The translations under genes were made by a program, and so were the position numbers. Shown here piece after piece: positions 24,775 through 34,633 of a stretch of 64,000 bases of DNA. How positions within the stretch are numbered: the first letter of the stretch is position 1; each line of letters begins with the position of its first letter. The notes below the pieces were generated by a model. It did not search any database and was not told the DNA's origin. It was given only the letters and a program-made list of their open reading frames with translations. Source of the stretch: Rhodospirillales bacterium (GTDB lineage Bacteria; Pseudomonadota; Alphaproteobacteria; Rhodospirillales; Shumkoniaceae); the NCBI GenBank assembly GCA_028281785.1, contig JANQJG010000165.1, positions 1-64,000 on the forward strand. The letters run 5' to 3'.

Positions 24775-25707
24775 ATGCCCGACGCCTCATGCCCGGCCAC
24801 TTGCGCGGCCAACGAACACGCCCCCCTCCGGGGAGTTCTTCTCCTGGTCCTGGCGATGCTGCTGATCCCCTTCAACGATGCGATCGCCAAAATCCTGACC
24901 GCCCGATATCCGGTGGCCGAGATCGTCTGGGGGCGGTACATCGTTCACCTGCTCCTGCTCGCGCCCTTCGTGCTGCTGCGCTATGGCCCGCGCGCCTTCT
25001 GGCCGGAACAGACGGGGCTTCAGGTCTTGCGCGGCGCCCTCATGGTGGGCGCGACCTTCTTCTTCTTCTGGGCCCTGTCGCGCCTGCCGATGGCGAACAC
25101 GGTGGCCCTCATCTTCTTCTACCCCATGGTCGTGACCGCGCTCTCGCCGCTGATCCTGAAGGAGCATGTGGGGCTTCGGCGCTGGATCGCCGTCTTCTTC
25201 GGGTTGATCGGAACGCTGATCATCGTCCGCCCGGGCACCGACGTGTTCCAATGGTGGTCGCTGATCGCGCTCTGCGGCGGCAGCTGCTATGCCCTCTTCC
25301 TGATCGTCACGCGGAAGGTCGCGGGCTCGGCGCCGCCGCTGGTCACGGCCGGATACGCGGCGGTCGTCGGCGCCGTCGCCATGCCGCTGATCATGCCCGG
25401 CGGGTGGGTCGTGCCCAATCTCGCGGATCTCGGCCTTTTCGTCGCGATGGGCGGGGTCGCGGCCATCGCCCATGTGCTGATCGCCAAGGCGGTCGACTAT
25501 GCTCCGGCATCGCTGCTCGCCGGCTTCGGCTATACCGAGATCGTGATGGCGACCGTGTTGGGCTACGTGATTTTCGGCGACTTTCCCGACGCCTGGACCT
25601 GGGTCGGCGTGGTCGTCATCATCGCCGCCGGCCTTTACATCACCATGCGCGAGAGACGGGTCCACGGCGACCCGACGGTCGGGACGCCGGGCGCCCCCGC
25701 GGATTAG
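24775..25707 (+). CDS. DMT-superfamily (EamA) transporter
   Basis: This 310-residue membrane protein has ten hydrophobic segments and two EamA halves (about 20-155 and 165-295). Typical words are LPMANTVALIFFYPMVVTALSP and ALIFFYP, and in the second half GFGYTEIVMATVLGYVIFGD. Substrates of this family are varied (amino acids, metabolites) and cannot be told. The ATG at 24775 begins it; the last residues after the tenth segment are polar. It is divergent from the small gene at 24522. The next gene on the opposite strand ends 28 bp after it. Confidence 0.85.
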   Translation: MPDASCPATCAANEHAPLRGVLLLVLAMLLIPFNDAIAKILTARYPVAEIVWGRYIVHLLLLAPFVLLRYGPRAFWPEQTGLQVLRGALMVGATFFFFWALSRLPMANTVALIFFYPMVVTALSPLILKEHVGLRRWIAVFFGLIGTLIIVRPGTDVFQWWSLIALCGGSCYALFLIVTRKVAGSAPPLVTAGYAAVVGAVAMPLIMPGGWVVPNLADLGLFVAMGGVAAIAHVLIAKAVDYAPASLLAGFGYTEIVMATVLGYVIFGDFPDAWTWVGVVVIIAAGLYITMRERRVHGDPTVGTPGAPAD

Positions 25708-25735
25708 GCCGGCTTCGGGAAATGCCGATACGAGG

Positions 25736-25921
25736 TCAGTCTTTCTTGGCTCCGGTAATCGCGCCGGTGGGATCGGTCTCCACCAGCGTGGCCACGCTTT
25801 CGTAAACCTTGGCGCTTTCCGCGAGTTTCGCGCTCAACTCCGGGTTGCCTTCTCCGACCGCCCGGTAGAATTGCGCCGCTTCGCGAAGCAGCTTTGCCGC
25901 CAGCTCTGCATGTGATGACAT
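25736..25921 (-). CDS. Small alanine-rich helical protein
   Basis: This 61-residue protein starts at ATG 25921 with AGGAG seven bases upstream, a good ribosome site. It is a two-helix-like sequence (AELAAKLLREAAQFYRAVGE, AKLAESAKVYESVATLVETD) without signal peptide. Function is unknown; short proteins of this look are common in Rhodospirillales. It is divergent from the kinase-like gene at 26146 and convergent with the transporter. Confidence 0.6.
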   Translation of the reverse strand: MSSHAELAAKLLREAAQFYRAVGEGNPELSAKLAESAKVYESVATLVETDPTGAITGAKKD

Positions 25922-26145
25922 GATGGGTCTCCTATGTTCCTTTGGCGAACTTGCGCCGCGTCTCGGCAGAGTGGCTTCTTGCTGGGAGCCATTCCCCACC
26001 ATGATGATCGCTGTCCGATTTCCCGCGGCGCGGTTCAAGCGTTCGCTCCGCCACCGAGGCGTCGTATCCCCCGCGATTGCTGGCTCTTTGCACCTTGACC
26101 GCATGCGTGTAGGGTGAACGCCGCCTTTCGGCAGGAGAGGAGAGC

Positions 26146-27684
26146 ATGCAGACGGAAGACCAACAGGAGGTTATCGCGTTTCTCTCCCGCCCGGCAACCG
26201 TCGGGGACGGCTGCAAGGACGTGAAGCGGACCGAAACCCAGATTTCGATCGTCTTCATTGGTGATAAGCGGGTCCTCAAGTTGAAGCGGGCGATAAAGCT
26301 TCCCTTTCTGGATTTTTCCACTGTTGAACAGCGGCGCCAAGCCTGCGAGGCGGAGGTGTCCCTCAACCGCCGCACCGCTCCGGATCTCTATGTGAGCGCG
26401 AATCCGATCCGCCGCGCCCCGGATGGCGGGTTGCGGCTCGGCGGCGATGGCGAGGTCGTGGACTGGGTTGTCGACATGCGGCGGTTTGACGAGGACACTC
26501 TTCTCGACCGCGTGGCCCAGCGCGGAGGCCTCGACCGCCATCTGATGGAGGATCTGGCGGTCGCGGTCGCGGGCTTCCACGCCAAGGCGGAGCCGCAGGA
26601 CGATTTCGGCGGCCGGGAGGGGATCGCGGGCACGATGGAAAGCAACGCAGTGGCGCTTCGCCAAGGTGCCGACGGAATCCTGGACGAGGACGAGGTGGAG
26701 CGCGTCCTTTCAGACACCCAGGCCGCGTTTTCGCGGTATGAGACGGCTCTTGCGGCGCGGAAGGAGCGGGGACTGGTGCGCCGCTGCCATGGCGATCTGC
26801 ATTTGCGCAACATCTTCCTCGCCGAGGGCCGCCCGACGCTGTTCGACGCCATTGAGTTCAGCGACCTCATCGCCGTGATCGACGTCTTTTACGATCTCGC
26901 CTTCCTGCTGATGGACCTCGACCGCAGGGGGCTTCGGCCCCTCGGCAATCTCGTGCTCAACCGTTATCTCGACATCACCGGCGACAATGACGGGCTGCGT
27001 CCGCTTCCCCTCTTCCTGGCGATGCGGGCGACCATCCGCGCCTTCGTGAGCGCCGGAACCGCGAAGGCAATCGGCGGCGGCGCGGAGGCCGCGACCCTGG
27101 GAGAAGATGCCCGGATTTATCTGGGCATGGCCGGTGACTATCTGCGCGTGCCGGAACCGAGGTTGATCGCCGTGGGTGGATTGTCCGGGACCGGAAAATC
27201 GCGCCTCGCGCGGATCTTGGCGCCCGAGCTCGGAGCCGCGCCCGGCGCCCGCATCGCCCGCAGCGATTCGCTCCGGAAGCGCCTTGCGGGCGTGGATCCC
27301 CTCACGCGCCTGGGGCCGGACGGCTACTCCGCGGAGATGACCGAGCGAACCTACGAGCGGGTTCTGGACGAGGCGCGGGAGGCGCTTCGGGCCGGCCAGA
27401 CCGTGATTGCCGATGCGGTATTTGCCAGGCCGGAACAGCGATCGGCGGTTGAAGCCGTCGCGCGCGAGGTGGGTGTGCCATTCAACGGCCTTTGGCTGGA
27501 GGCGCCCTCCGAGGCGATGGCGGAACGCGTGACTCTAAGAGAGCGCAATGTCTCGGATGCCACGGCGGACGTCGTGCGACGGCAGTTGGACTACGATCTG
27601 GGAGACATTGCATGGCCGCGCGTCGACACGGGCGGGTCACGGGAACGCACGGCGGAGTTGGCCCGGGCCGCCTTAAGGGGCTAA
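26146..27684 (+). CDS. Fusion of aminoglycoside-phosphotransferase-like and AAA kinase domains
   Basis: This 512-residue two-domain protein has an N-terminal half (to about 330) with an APH-like kinase fold: catalytic loop CHGDLHLRNIFL and DAIEFSDLIAVIDVFYDLAF. The C-terminal half has a zeta-toxin/gluconate-kinase-like P-loop GGLSGTGKSRLARILAPEL and LIADAVFARPEQR. This bifunctional architecture is widespread in proteobacteria; the substrate is unknown, and drug resistance should not be assumed. It is followed after 42 bp by the universal stress gene on the same strand, so the two are likely an operon. Confidence 0.85.
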   Translation: MQTEDQQEVIAFLSRPATVGDGCKDVKRTETQISIVFIGDKRVLKLKRAIKLPFLDFSTVEQRRQACEAEVSLNRRTAPDLYVSANPIRRAPDGGLRLGGDGEVVDWVVDMRRFDEDTLLDRVAQRGGLDRHLMEDLAVAVAGFHAKAEPQDDFGGREGIAGTMESNAVALRQGADGILDEDEVERVLSDTQAAFSRYETALAARKERGLVRRCHGDLHLRNIFLAEGRPTLFDAIEFSDLIAVIDVFYDLAFLLMDLDRRGLRPLGNLVLNRYLDITGDNDGLRPLPLFLAMRATIRAFVSAGTAKAIGGGAEAATLGEDARIYLGMAGDYLRVPEPRLIAVGGLSGTGKSRLARILAPELGAAPGARIARSDSLRKRLAGVDPLTRLGPDGYSAEMTERTYERVLDEAREALRAGQTVIADAVFARPEQRSAVEAVAREVGVPFNGLWLEAPSEAMAERVTLRERNVSDATADVVRRQLDYDLGDIAWPRVDTGGSRERTAELARAALRG

Positions 27685-27726
27685 CATCCGCAAAACGCTT
27701 TGGGAGAGGTCAAGGAGACGCATTCG

Positions 27727-28593
27727 ATGCCCATTCGAACGATTCTCGCCCCCATAGACGGGACCGAGGCTGCCTGGCCGGTGCTTGATGCCGCCTTCAC
27801 CGTGGGCTGCGATCTTCCGGCCCATATCGATGTTCTGCACGTCCGCGCAGACTCGAAGAATGCCGTGCCTTTGCTCGGGGAAGGGATGTCGGGGGCCATG
27901 ATCGAGGAAATGATCGATCTGGCGGAAAAGGAAGCGTCCGGGCGAGCCAAGTCGGCCCGGGACATGTTCGACGACCTGCGCGGGCGGCATTCCGTTCCGA
28001 TCGCCGAAACCGCACCCGGACCGGACGGGGCGTCGGTGACATGGATCGAGGAAACCGGACGTGAGGACGAGGTGACGGCGCAGCGTGGCCGTCTGGCCGA
28101 TCTGATTGTGATCGCCCGTCCGACACCGGAGATGGACGTGACCTCGCGCATGACCCTGAACGCGGCCATCCGCGAAACGGGGCGCCCTGTACTCGTGGTT
28201 CCGCCCGAACCTCCCCAATCCCTCGGACGTAAGGTCGCGGTGGCCTGGAACGGCAGTGCCGAGGCGGCGCGCGCCGTTCGGCTGGCGATGGACGTCATCT
28301 CCCGCGCCGAGGAGGTGTCCGTCTTGACCGTGGAAGGCGAGCGGACGTCGGGGGCCCGGGCGGCGGAGTTTGCCGCCTATCTGGCATGGCACGGCATCAC
28401 GGCGCGAATCCGCACCTTGGAATACGCCGAACGGTTCGCGGGGGAGGAACTGCTGAAGGCCTGCGGCGACATGGGCGCCGATTTGCTGGTCATGGGCGCG
28501 TACACGCAGAGTCGGGTTCGGCAGTTGATCCTGGGCGGCGTGACCCGTCATGTGCTGGAGGTTGCCGAGCTACCGGTGGTGATGGCCCGCTGA
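27727..28593 (+). CDS. Tandem universal stress protein (UspA x2)
   Basis: This 288-residue protein has two UspA folds. The first (1-150) starts MPIRTILAPIDGTEAAWPVL; the second begins KVAVAWNGSAEAARAVRLAM and ends with the nucleotide-binding LLVMGAYTQSRVRQLILGGV and HVLEVAELPVVMAR. ATP-type binding is likely for the second half, with its G-x2-G-x9-G(S/T)-like tail. The ATG at 27727 has AAGGAGA upstream. It is probably co-transcribed with the kinase fusion; the strong hairpin at 28636 ends the unit. Confidence 0.85.
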   Translation: MPIRTILAPIDGTEAAWPVLDAAFTVGCDLPAHIDVLHVRADSKNAVPLLGEGMSGAMIEEMIDLAEKEASGRAKSARDMFDDLRGRHSVPIAETAPGPDGASVTWIEETGREDEVTAQRGRLADLIVIARPTPEMDVTSRMTLNAAIRETGRPVLVVPPEPPQSLGRKVAVAWNGSAEAARAVRLAMDVISRAEEVSVLTVEGERTSGARAAEFAAYLAWHGITARIRTLEYAERFAGEELLKACGDMGADLLVMGAYTQSRVRQLILGGVTRHVLEVAELPVVMAR

Positions 28594-28635
28594 GATCATC
28601 ATAGCGGAGCCGCTCAGCAGGCTGACCAAAACGGG

Positions 28636-28667
28636 AGCGGCCCGCGAATCGCGGGCCGCTTCTTTCC
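28636..28667 (+). terminator. Rho-independent-like terminator after the Usp gene
   Basis: A perfect 11-bp stem AGCGGCCCGCG-AAT-CGCGGGCCGCT (28636-28660) is followed by TCTTTCC. It lies 43 bp after the stop. Confidence 0.7.
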
Positions 28668-29048
28668 ATCCCGTGGAAAAGGTCAGGCTCCTGATGCGCC
28701 GGTCGCCGATCGAAGAAGCGGCTGTCGCCTCAAGCTTGCCTTTCCTTTACCCACCTCCGTAACCGTAACGCCTCTCCCTGCAAATGACTTGCAGGATCAA
28801 CGCGAAATGAGTCTCCTGCGACGAACACTCTAACGAATATGTCGGCCGATCCACCTGAGATTAGAAATGCTTAAAACTGACCATTTACATCGTTCACGAA
28901 AGGAAAATACCCGCAAATTGCGGCCAATGTCTGTGATGCCGGTCACAAGGCGTCAGGAATGTGGAGGGTGACCCGCACGGTCACCTTGAACCCGGCCGGA
29001 CTGAGGCCGAGGCAAGACAGGGCGTTGCGGAATTGATATCGTGGCGCC
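28668..29048. other. Intergenic region, no gene seen
   Basis: About 380 bp with nothing recognisable; the AT-richer part 28850-28920 may hold the promoter of the SDR gene that follows. Confidence 0.5.
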
Positions 29049-29789
29049 ATGAAGGAGGGACGCAAGACAGTCATCGTCACCGGCGCGAGCCGTGGAATCG
29101 GCCATGCCATCGCAAGATGTTTCGTCGAGCGGGACTGGCGCATCATCACCTGTTCGCGCGGCGACGTCCCGCTCGAATGCAAGCGCGATCCCCACTGGAC
29201 CCTTCACGTTCCAACGGACCTGGGCGACGCCGAAAGCCTGACGCGATTCGTCGATGAGGCCAATCGGGTGATTGGCGACGGGCCATTGCACGCTCTCATC
29301 AACAATGCCGGTATATCGCCCAAGACTCCGTTCAAGGAGCGGCTGGGGTGCCTCAACGGGGAGATCTCGGCTTGGCGCGAGGTGTTCGAGCTCAACTTCT
29401 TCGCCGCGCTCAAGCTATCGCGCGGCTTCGCATCCGCGCTCCACAGGGGCGGCGGCTCGGTGGTGAACATCACCTCCATCGCCGGTCACTACGTCCATCC
29501 CTTCGCCGGGTCCGCCTATTCGATATCCAAGGCCGCGCTTTCGGCGCTCACCCGTCAGTTGGCGCATGAGTTCGCGGAGCTTGGGGTACGCGTCAACGCG
29601 GTGGCACCGGGCGAAATCGAGACGGAAATGATTCAGCCCGAATACGAGGTTCTGGTTCCGCGTATCCCGCTCAACCGCATGGGGGCACCGGCGGACGTGG
29701 CGTCCACCGTCTATTACCTTTGTTCGCCGGAGGCCGGCTACGTCACCGGCACGGAAGTCTGGGTGACCGGCGGACAGCATCTCTACTGA
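29049..29789 (+). CDS. Short-chain dehydrogenase/reductase
   Basis: This 246-residue classical SDR has the cofactor loop TGASRGIGHA, ALINNAG, VNITSIAG (catalytic Ser) and YSISKAA (Tyr-x3-Lys). The C-terminal GYVTGTEVWVTGGQHLY is typical of FabG-like enzymes. NAD(P)-dependent oxidation or reduction is certain as a family trait; the substrate is not known. It is a single gene, unrelated to the SDR at 7314 beyond family level. Confidence 0.85.
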   Translation: MKEGRKTVIVTGASRGIGHAIARCFVERDWRIITCSRGDVPLECKRDPHWTLHVPTDLGDAESLTRFVDEANRVIGDGPLHALINNAGISPKTPFKERLGCLNGEISAWREVFELNFFAALKLSRGFASALHRGGGSVVNITSIAGHYVHPFAGSAYSISKAALSALTRQLAHEFAELGVRVNAVAPGEIETEMIQPEYEVLVPRIPLNRMGAPADVASTVYYLCSPEAGYVTGTEVWVTGGQHLY

Positions 29790-30137
29790 ACGAGGTGGCG
29801 ACCTCGGGCTAGGGCCTGTGGACAGCTGGCACAAACCTTTCGCACCCTCCGCGTCCTTTAGGAATTGGTAAGGTTGACGCGCCAGACTGATGTCCGTGTT
29901 TTGCGGGCTTGTGGCAAGAAAGTTGGGAACGGTGCCCCGGGAAGCGATCCTGAGGTCAGGTGATTCATGGGTGTGCAGGTGTTGGCGTGAGGGGCGTACC
30001 CCTCAGGCCCCTCGACGCGTTCCCGCATCACTTGGCTGAGGAGCGGAGGTCCGGGATCGAGGCTCTCCCTCGGCCAGCCGAGTATGGCTCTCACAGGTTT
30101 TTGTCCAGCCCGCGTTTTGACGAGGACGGATGGACCC
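29790..30137. other. Leader region upstream of the coiled-coil gene
   Basis: About 350 bp without a separate gene. The open frame of the next gene reaches back to an ATG at 30084, so its start and promoter lie here. No clear -35/-10 pair was found. Confidence 0.5.
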
Positions 30138-33100
30138 GTGACCAACGCACAACTCGAAACCCGAACGGTGCAAGCCCATTTGGTCGAGCTACCCCTCGAG
30201 AATGAAGCGCGTTCGACGGAGGGTGATCCTCCGGCCGCGAATGAGTCTCAGGGCACGGCTCGCGGAGAGGGCGGGCCGACATCGCCGTCCACGGCGCCGC
30301 TCGGCCCCGAGATGTGGAAGGCGCCGTTCTATATTCGATACCGCTTCCTGAGTATCGTTGGCGTCCTGGCCTCCGCGGGCTGGATCGTCGTCTCCCTGCA
30401 CTACATCCAGAACCAGATGGGTTGGCCCAACCTGTTCAACCTGCTGCCGCATGAGCTCGGTGGCATGGCCGCCGGGATCCTTACACCCCTGGCCCTGATC
30501 TGGCTGGTCGTCGCGTTGCTGGAGCGGGGAACCCAGCTGCGCCGGGAATCGGCGGCGCTGCAATGGCACCTCAAGCAACTGACCTATCCATCCGCGCGGG
30601 CCGAGGGACGGGTGTCCGAGGTCACCGAATCCCTTAGACGTCAGGCTCGAGAGCTGACCAAGGTTACCGAGGATGCAAGCAGCCGCGCCGAGGCCGTCAC
30701 CGATGCCGTTCGTCGGCGGGTCGCCGAATTGGCGAAGGTTTCCGAGGACGCGGATCTGCGCGCCCAGTCGGTTGCCGAGCTGCTTCGCCGCCAGACCGAG
30801 GATCTGCAGGCCGTGACAGACCGGGCGGCAAGCCGTGCAAGGGAGACCGGCGATGACATGTTCCGTCAGGCCCAGCAGCTGACGGCCGTATCGGAACGGG
30901 CATCGGCCAAGGCCGAAGAGGCCAGCGAAACGCTCCGCCGGCGCAGCCAGGAACTCGCCGAATCCTTTGAGGAATCGGGTACGCGCGCCAAGGAGTCCGC
31001 GGACATGTTCCGGAACCGGGCGACCGAGCTGAACGCCGCGGCGGACGAGGTCGCGAAACGTTCGGAAGAAGCGGCGGCGTTTGTCGATCAGCGCATGGAG
31101 GGCCTTCTTGCCGCCTCGAGCCAAGCGGGAGACCGCCTGCGAACCGGCGCCGAGATGCTGCAAGGCCACTTCCAGGAACTCACGGAGCGTTCCGATCGAG
31201 CCTCCGCGCAGACCGACCGGATGGGCGAGGCTCTGCGCCGGCAGGCCGATACGCTTGACACGGTGGCGGAAAGGGTGGCCGGCAGGGTCGGCGAGATCGA
31301 GAAATTCCTGTCGCAGCAGACCCAGACCCTGGGCGAAACATCCGACAAGGTGGCGGCGCATGCCAAGGAGATCGGCATCGGCCTTGAGGAACAGAGCCAG
31401 CGGCTCCTCTCGACGTCCCAGCAGACCTCTGTCCAGGTCCAGGCGACCGGCGACGAGTTCCGCCGACAGGCTCACGATCTGGTCGCGGCCGCCGAAGAGG
31501 CTGTCACGCGCACGGGTACGCTCGGAGATCTGCTACAGCATCTGGTCAACGAGCTGTCGCAGGCGAAAGGCCAGGCACTCGCGGATGTCGAGGAGGCCGG
31601 CGAGGGCATCCGCAAGCGTTCCGACGAACTCGGTACGGTGTCACGCGACAGCCTCCAACGTATCGAGCAGGTCGGCGAGGCCCTTCGTCTGCAGGGCGAA
31701 GGCTTGGCACAACTCACGGATCAGGGACTGCTCCGGCTCACCGCGATGACCGAGGCCCTGCGCCGCGGAACGGTACAGGTCGCCGGCCTTTCGGATCAGG
31801 CGATCGAGGGCCTCGGAAAGGTCGCGGGAGATCTGGCCGATCGGACTCATGCGCTCGACGCCGCGGCCGAAAGGGGGATCGCCCGCATGGCGACCACGGC
31901 CGAGGCGCTGGAACACGGCGCTGGCATGATCGACGGGTCGGCGGATCGGGCCGGAGAGATGGTGGCCACCTTCCAGACTCACCTGGACCAGATCGCCGAG
32001 GCGGCCAACCGGGCGTCGACGCGTGTGGTCGAGGCGGGCGAGGCCGTGGAGGAGCGGACCAGAGGATTGACCGGCGCCTCGGACGAAGCGCTTCGCGAGG
32101 TCGAAGCCGTGGCTCGCGCGCTGGCGGAGCAATCGGAAAAACTGGATGTCACCGCTTCGAGGTCAAGCCGCCTTATCGCCGGCATGCGAGAGACGTTGGC
32201 TCGACAGGCGGAGCATCTGGAGGCGACTTCCGCGAAGGCCGGACAGCATGTGCAGAATGTCGGCAGCGAGCTTCGCCAAAGCCTGGGCCATCTGGTTGTC
32301 GCATCGGAGGACGCGGTCGCCCGCCTGCACACGGCGTCGGAGGCTCTGCATCGCGAAGCGGCGGACATCTCTACCAATTCGAGCGGTGCGGTCGACGACG
32401 TCGACCGCGTGGGCCGCGCCATGCACGAGCGGCTTCAGGAGATGAAGGGCGTCTCGGATCGGGCCGCCAAGGCCATTACTACGGTGAGCGACACTTTGCG
32501 TCGCCATTCCGAAGACCTGGTGTCCACTTCGGACCGGGCCGCCGACAACATCGGCACGGTGGGCGACATCGTTCAGCAACGCGCGTCGGAGCTGGATCAG
32601 CTCGCCGATCAGACGGTCCATCGCTTGCAGGAAGCCGGCGAGATCCTGCGGGATCGGGGCGAGGATCTTGGCGAGACCTCGGAACAAGCGGCCGCGCGGG
32701 TCGTCGCCGTCAGCGACTCGATGGATCGAACCCGCCAGGCGCTTTCCGACGGTGCGAACGCCGCGGACGCCCGCCTCCGCTCGGCCGTGGACGCGATTCG
32801 AGAGACGTCGCAGCAGGCAAACGAGGCGTCCGACGGCGCGGCGGAGCGGCTCGACATCATCTCCGGCACCTTGCGCCGACAGACGGAAGACCTCAACAAC
32901 AGCCTGGATCAGGCTGCGCAAGGGCTCAATACGGCGGGGGCGGGACTGCAACAGCGCTCGGAGGATCTCACGGCGGCCTATGACAACGCCTCGACGAAAC
33001 TGCGGGCGTTCGACGACACCTTGCGGCAGGAGATCACGACGCTCACGACCGCCTCCGGCGAGGCGGCCGAGCAGATCAGCAAGGTCGGGGACGTCCTGGG

Positions 33101-34307
33101 AGACCGATCGAACGAGGTCACGGCCACGGTGGATCGCGCCGTCAAGCTGACACGCCTGTTGACCAGCGGCCTGCGCCAGCATGCCAATCACCTGACGGCG
33201 GCTTCGGAAAAAGCGACGAGCCAGGTCGAGGCTGTCGGCGAGGCGCTAAGGCGGCGAACCCATGACATGGACGAGGTGTCGTCCCATGCCGTCGCCCGTT
33301 TGGCCCAGGCAAGCCAGCAACTGCGCCAGCGGATCAAGGACATCAAATCGGGAACGCAGGAAACCGCCGAGCAGATGGGCGACGCCACGGAAACACTCGG
33401 CGTCAAGGCGGAAGACCTCTCCACCAAGTCGCAACAGGCGATGGCCGAACTCAGGGCCATGGGCGATCTCATCGCACAACGCGCGGCCGAGGTGTCCAGC
33501 GCGTCGGAGGAGGCGGCCGCCAAGCTTGGCCGGGTCGGCGAACACATCGGTGCCCAGGCCTCGGAAATGGGAACGACGGCCAGCCGGCTTTCGGCCCAGG
33601 CCGAGGACACCGGCGCCAGCCTAACGCGCCGGGTCGAGGCTCTCACATCCGCCTGCGAGGCCGCAGATGCGGGCATGCAGAAGCTTGGCGGGATTCTGGC
33701 GGAGCGTTCGAGCGAGGTGGAGCGTATTTCGCAGACGGCCCTCGGTCAGGTCGGCGCCTGGGACGACACGCTGGGCAAGCGGTGTGAGAGGCTGGAGGGC
33801 GCCTCCGCCCAGGTGGTCGAGCAGACGCGGGAGATGATCGCGGCCATCGACCGGCGAACGGATGATCTGGAGCGCGTGGCGAAGGACGCGGGCCAAGTCT
33901 CTGACGCCCTGCGCGCGGAGGCGAGCAAAGTCGCCGCGGATGACTTCCTGCACCGGGCGACGTTCGTCTCGGAGCGGCTCCAGTCGTTGGCCGTCGACAT
34001 GAACCGGATCATGGAAACCAGTATCTCGGATGAGGACTGGCGCCGTTTCAACAAGGGCGACAAGGCGGTCTTTGTCCGCAAGATGCTGGGCTTCAAGGAC
34101 AAACAGCAGCTCGCGGCCATCCGCGAAAAGCATCGCGAGGACGAGGAGTTCCGCCATTATGTCGGCCGCTATCTGGCCCAGTTTGAAACGCTTTTGCAGG
34201 AGGCCAAGAAAGCCGACCATCAGGGCATTCTGAGTACGACCTTCCTGTCTTCCGACATGGGCAAGGTGTACCTGCTGCTGGCCCGGGCCCTCGACCGCGA
34301 GGTTTAG
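30138..34307 (+). CDS. Giant two-TM coiled-coil protein with 25-residue repeats
   Basis: This protein of about 1,389 residues (1,407 if ATG 30084 is used) starts preferably at GTG 30138, after a GGACGGATGGA stretch. It has a cytosolic Pro/Ser-rich N-terminus and two transmembrane helices (about 70-89 and 111-128). From about residue 167 an unbroken run of 44 repeats follows, 43 of exactly 25 residues and one of 21, with consensus L-RRQ-x-x-EL-x-x-x-SD-x-A-x-R-x-x-x-V-x-E-A. A compact C-terminal domain follows (about the last 130 residues: IMETSISDEDWRRFNKGDKA, FVRKMLGFKDKQQL, HYVGRYLAQFETLL). No known family was recognised. The layout (two N-terminal TMs plus a long coiled coil) recalls polar landmark proteins such as TipN of Caulobacter, by architecture only. 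Confidence 0.8.
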   Translation: MTNAQLETRTVQAHLVELPLENEARSTEGDPPAANESQGTARGEGGPTSPSTAPLGPEMWKAPFYIRYRFLSIVGVLASAGWIVVSLHYIQNQMGWPNLFNLLPHELGGMAAGILTPLALIWLVVALLERGTQLRRESAALQWHLKQLTYPSARAEGRVSEVTESLRRQARELTKVTEDASSRAEAVTDAVRRRVAELAKVSEDADLRAQSVAELLRRQTEDLQAVTDRAASRARETGDDMFRQAQQLTAVSERASAKAEEASETLRRRSQELAESFEESGTRAKESADMFRNRATELNAAADEVAKRSEEAAAFVDQRMEGLLAASSQAGDRLRTGAEMLQGHFQELTERSDRASAQTDRMGEALRRQADTLDTVAERVAGRVGEIEKFLSQQTQTLGETSDKVAAHAKEIGIGLEEQSQRLLSTSQQTSVQVQATGDEFRRQAHDLVAAAEEAVTRTGTLGDLLQHLVNELSQAKGQALADVEEAGEGIRKRSDELGTVSRDSLQRIEQVGEALRLQGEGLAQLTDQGLLRLTAMTEALRRGTVQVAGLSDQAIEGLGKVAGDLADRTHALDAAAERGIARMATTAEALEHGAGMIDGSADRAGEMVATFQTHLDQIAEAANRASTRVVEAGEAVEERTRGLTGASDEALREVEAVARALAEQSEKLDVTASRSSRLIAGMRETLARQAEHLEATSAKAGQHVQNVGSELRQSLGHLVVASEDAVARLHTASEALHREAADISTNSSGAVDDVDRVGRAMHERLQEMKGVSDRAAKAITTVSDTLRRHSEDLVSTSDRAADNIGTVGDIVQQRASELDQLADQTVHRLQEAGEILRDRGEDLGETSEQAAARVVAVSDSMDRTRQALSDGANAADARLRSAVDAIRETSQQANEASDGAAERLDIISGTLRRQTEDLNNSLDQAAQGLNTAGAGLQQRSEDLTAAYDNASTKLRAFDDTLRQEITTLTTASGEAAEQISKVGDVLGDRSNEVTATVDRAVKLTRLLTSGLRQHANHLTAASEKATSQVEAVGEALRRRTHDMDEVSSHAVARLAQASQQLRQRIKDIKSGTQETAEQMGDATETLGVKAEDLSTKSQQAMAELRAMGDLIAQRAAEVSSASEEAAAKLGRVGEHIGAQASEMGTTASRLSAQAEDTGASLTRRVEALTSACEAADAGMQKLGGILAERSSEVERISQTALGQVGAWDDTLGKRCERLEGASAQVVEQTREMIAAIDRRTDDLERVAKDAGQVSDALRAEASKVAADDFLHRATFVSERLQSLAVDMNRIMETSISDEDWRRFNKGDKAVFVRKMLGFKDKQQLAAIREKHREDEEFRHYVGRYLAQFETLLQEAKKADHQGILSTTFLSSDMGKVYLLLARALDREV
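30636..33923. repeat. 44 units of about 75 bp (25-residue coiled-coil repeat)
   Basis: Counted by eye in protein: 18 units of 25 residues, one of 21, then 25 of 25. The first begins RRQAREL (30636) and the last ends LRAEA (33923). At DNA level the units are diverged, so this is an old repeat held by protein structure. Twenty-five residues equal two heptads plus one hendecad. Confidence 0.8.
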
Positions 34308-34633
34308 CCCCTGAACCGCACATAGTGCTCTGGGCAGGCGTCGTTCGCCATTGAAATGACCGTCCATCCGGCGCAAGATGGCCGCGCACTCAACAGGTCG
34401 GAAAGGAGGTCTTTGTGCTTGTCGTTGTCTCTCTCGCCGAGGTCGGAGACTAGATAGCAATCCGGCCCTCTGTGGCCGGAAGGTCTGGTTGGCGCCAGAC
34501 CCGTTTCGCGATCCGGAGTCTCTCGACCAGGCTCGACACCGGAGGTTGCTGCAACCGATAGCGGCGTCCGGGAACGATTGTTGATTCCCTGCGTGAGCAT
34601 TGGCTAAGCCGCGCAGAATATGGTGAGAGATCA
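34308..34633. other. Intergenic region with one small hairpin
   Basis: About 325 bp, no gene. TCCGGCC (34461-34467) pairs with GGCCGGA (34474-34480); no T-tract. The rsgA promoter should lie here. Confidence 0.5.

Noticed and set aside
29826-29842. TGGCAC-N5-like word as a sigma-54 promoter
   Set aside because: The -12 part reads TTTCG rather than TTGC, so the match is too weak.
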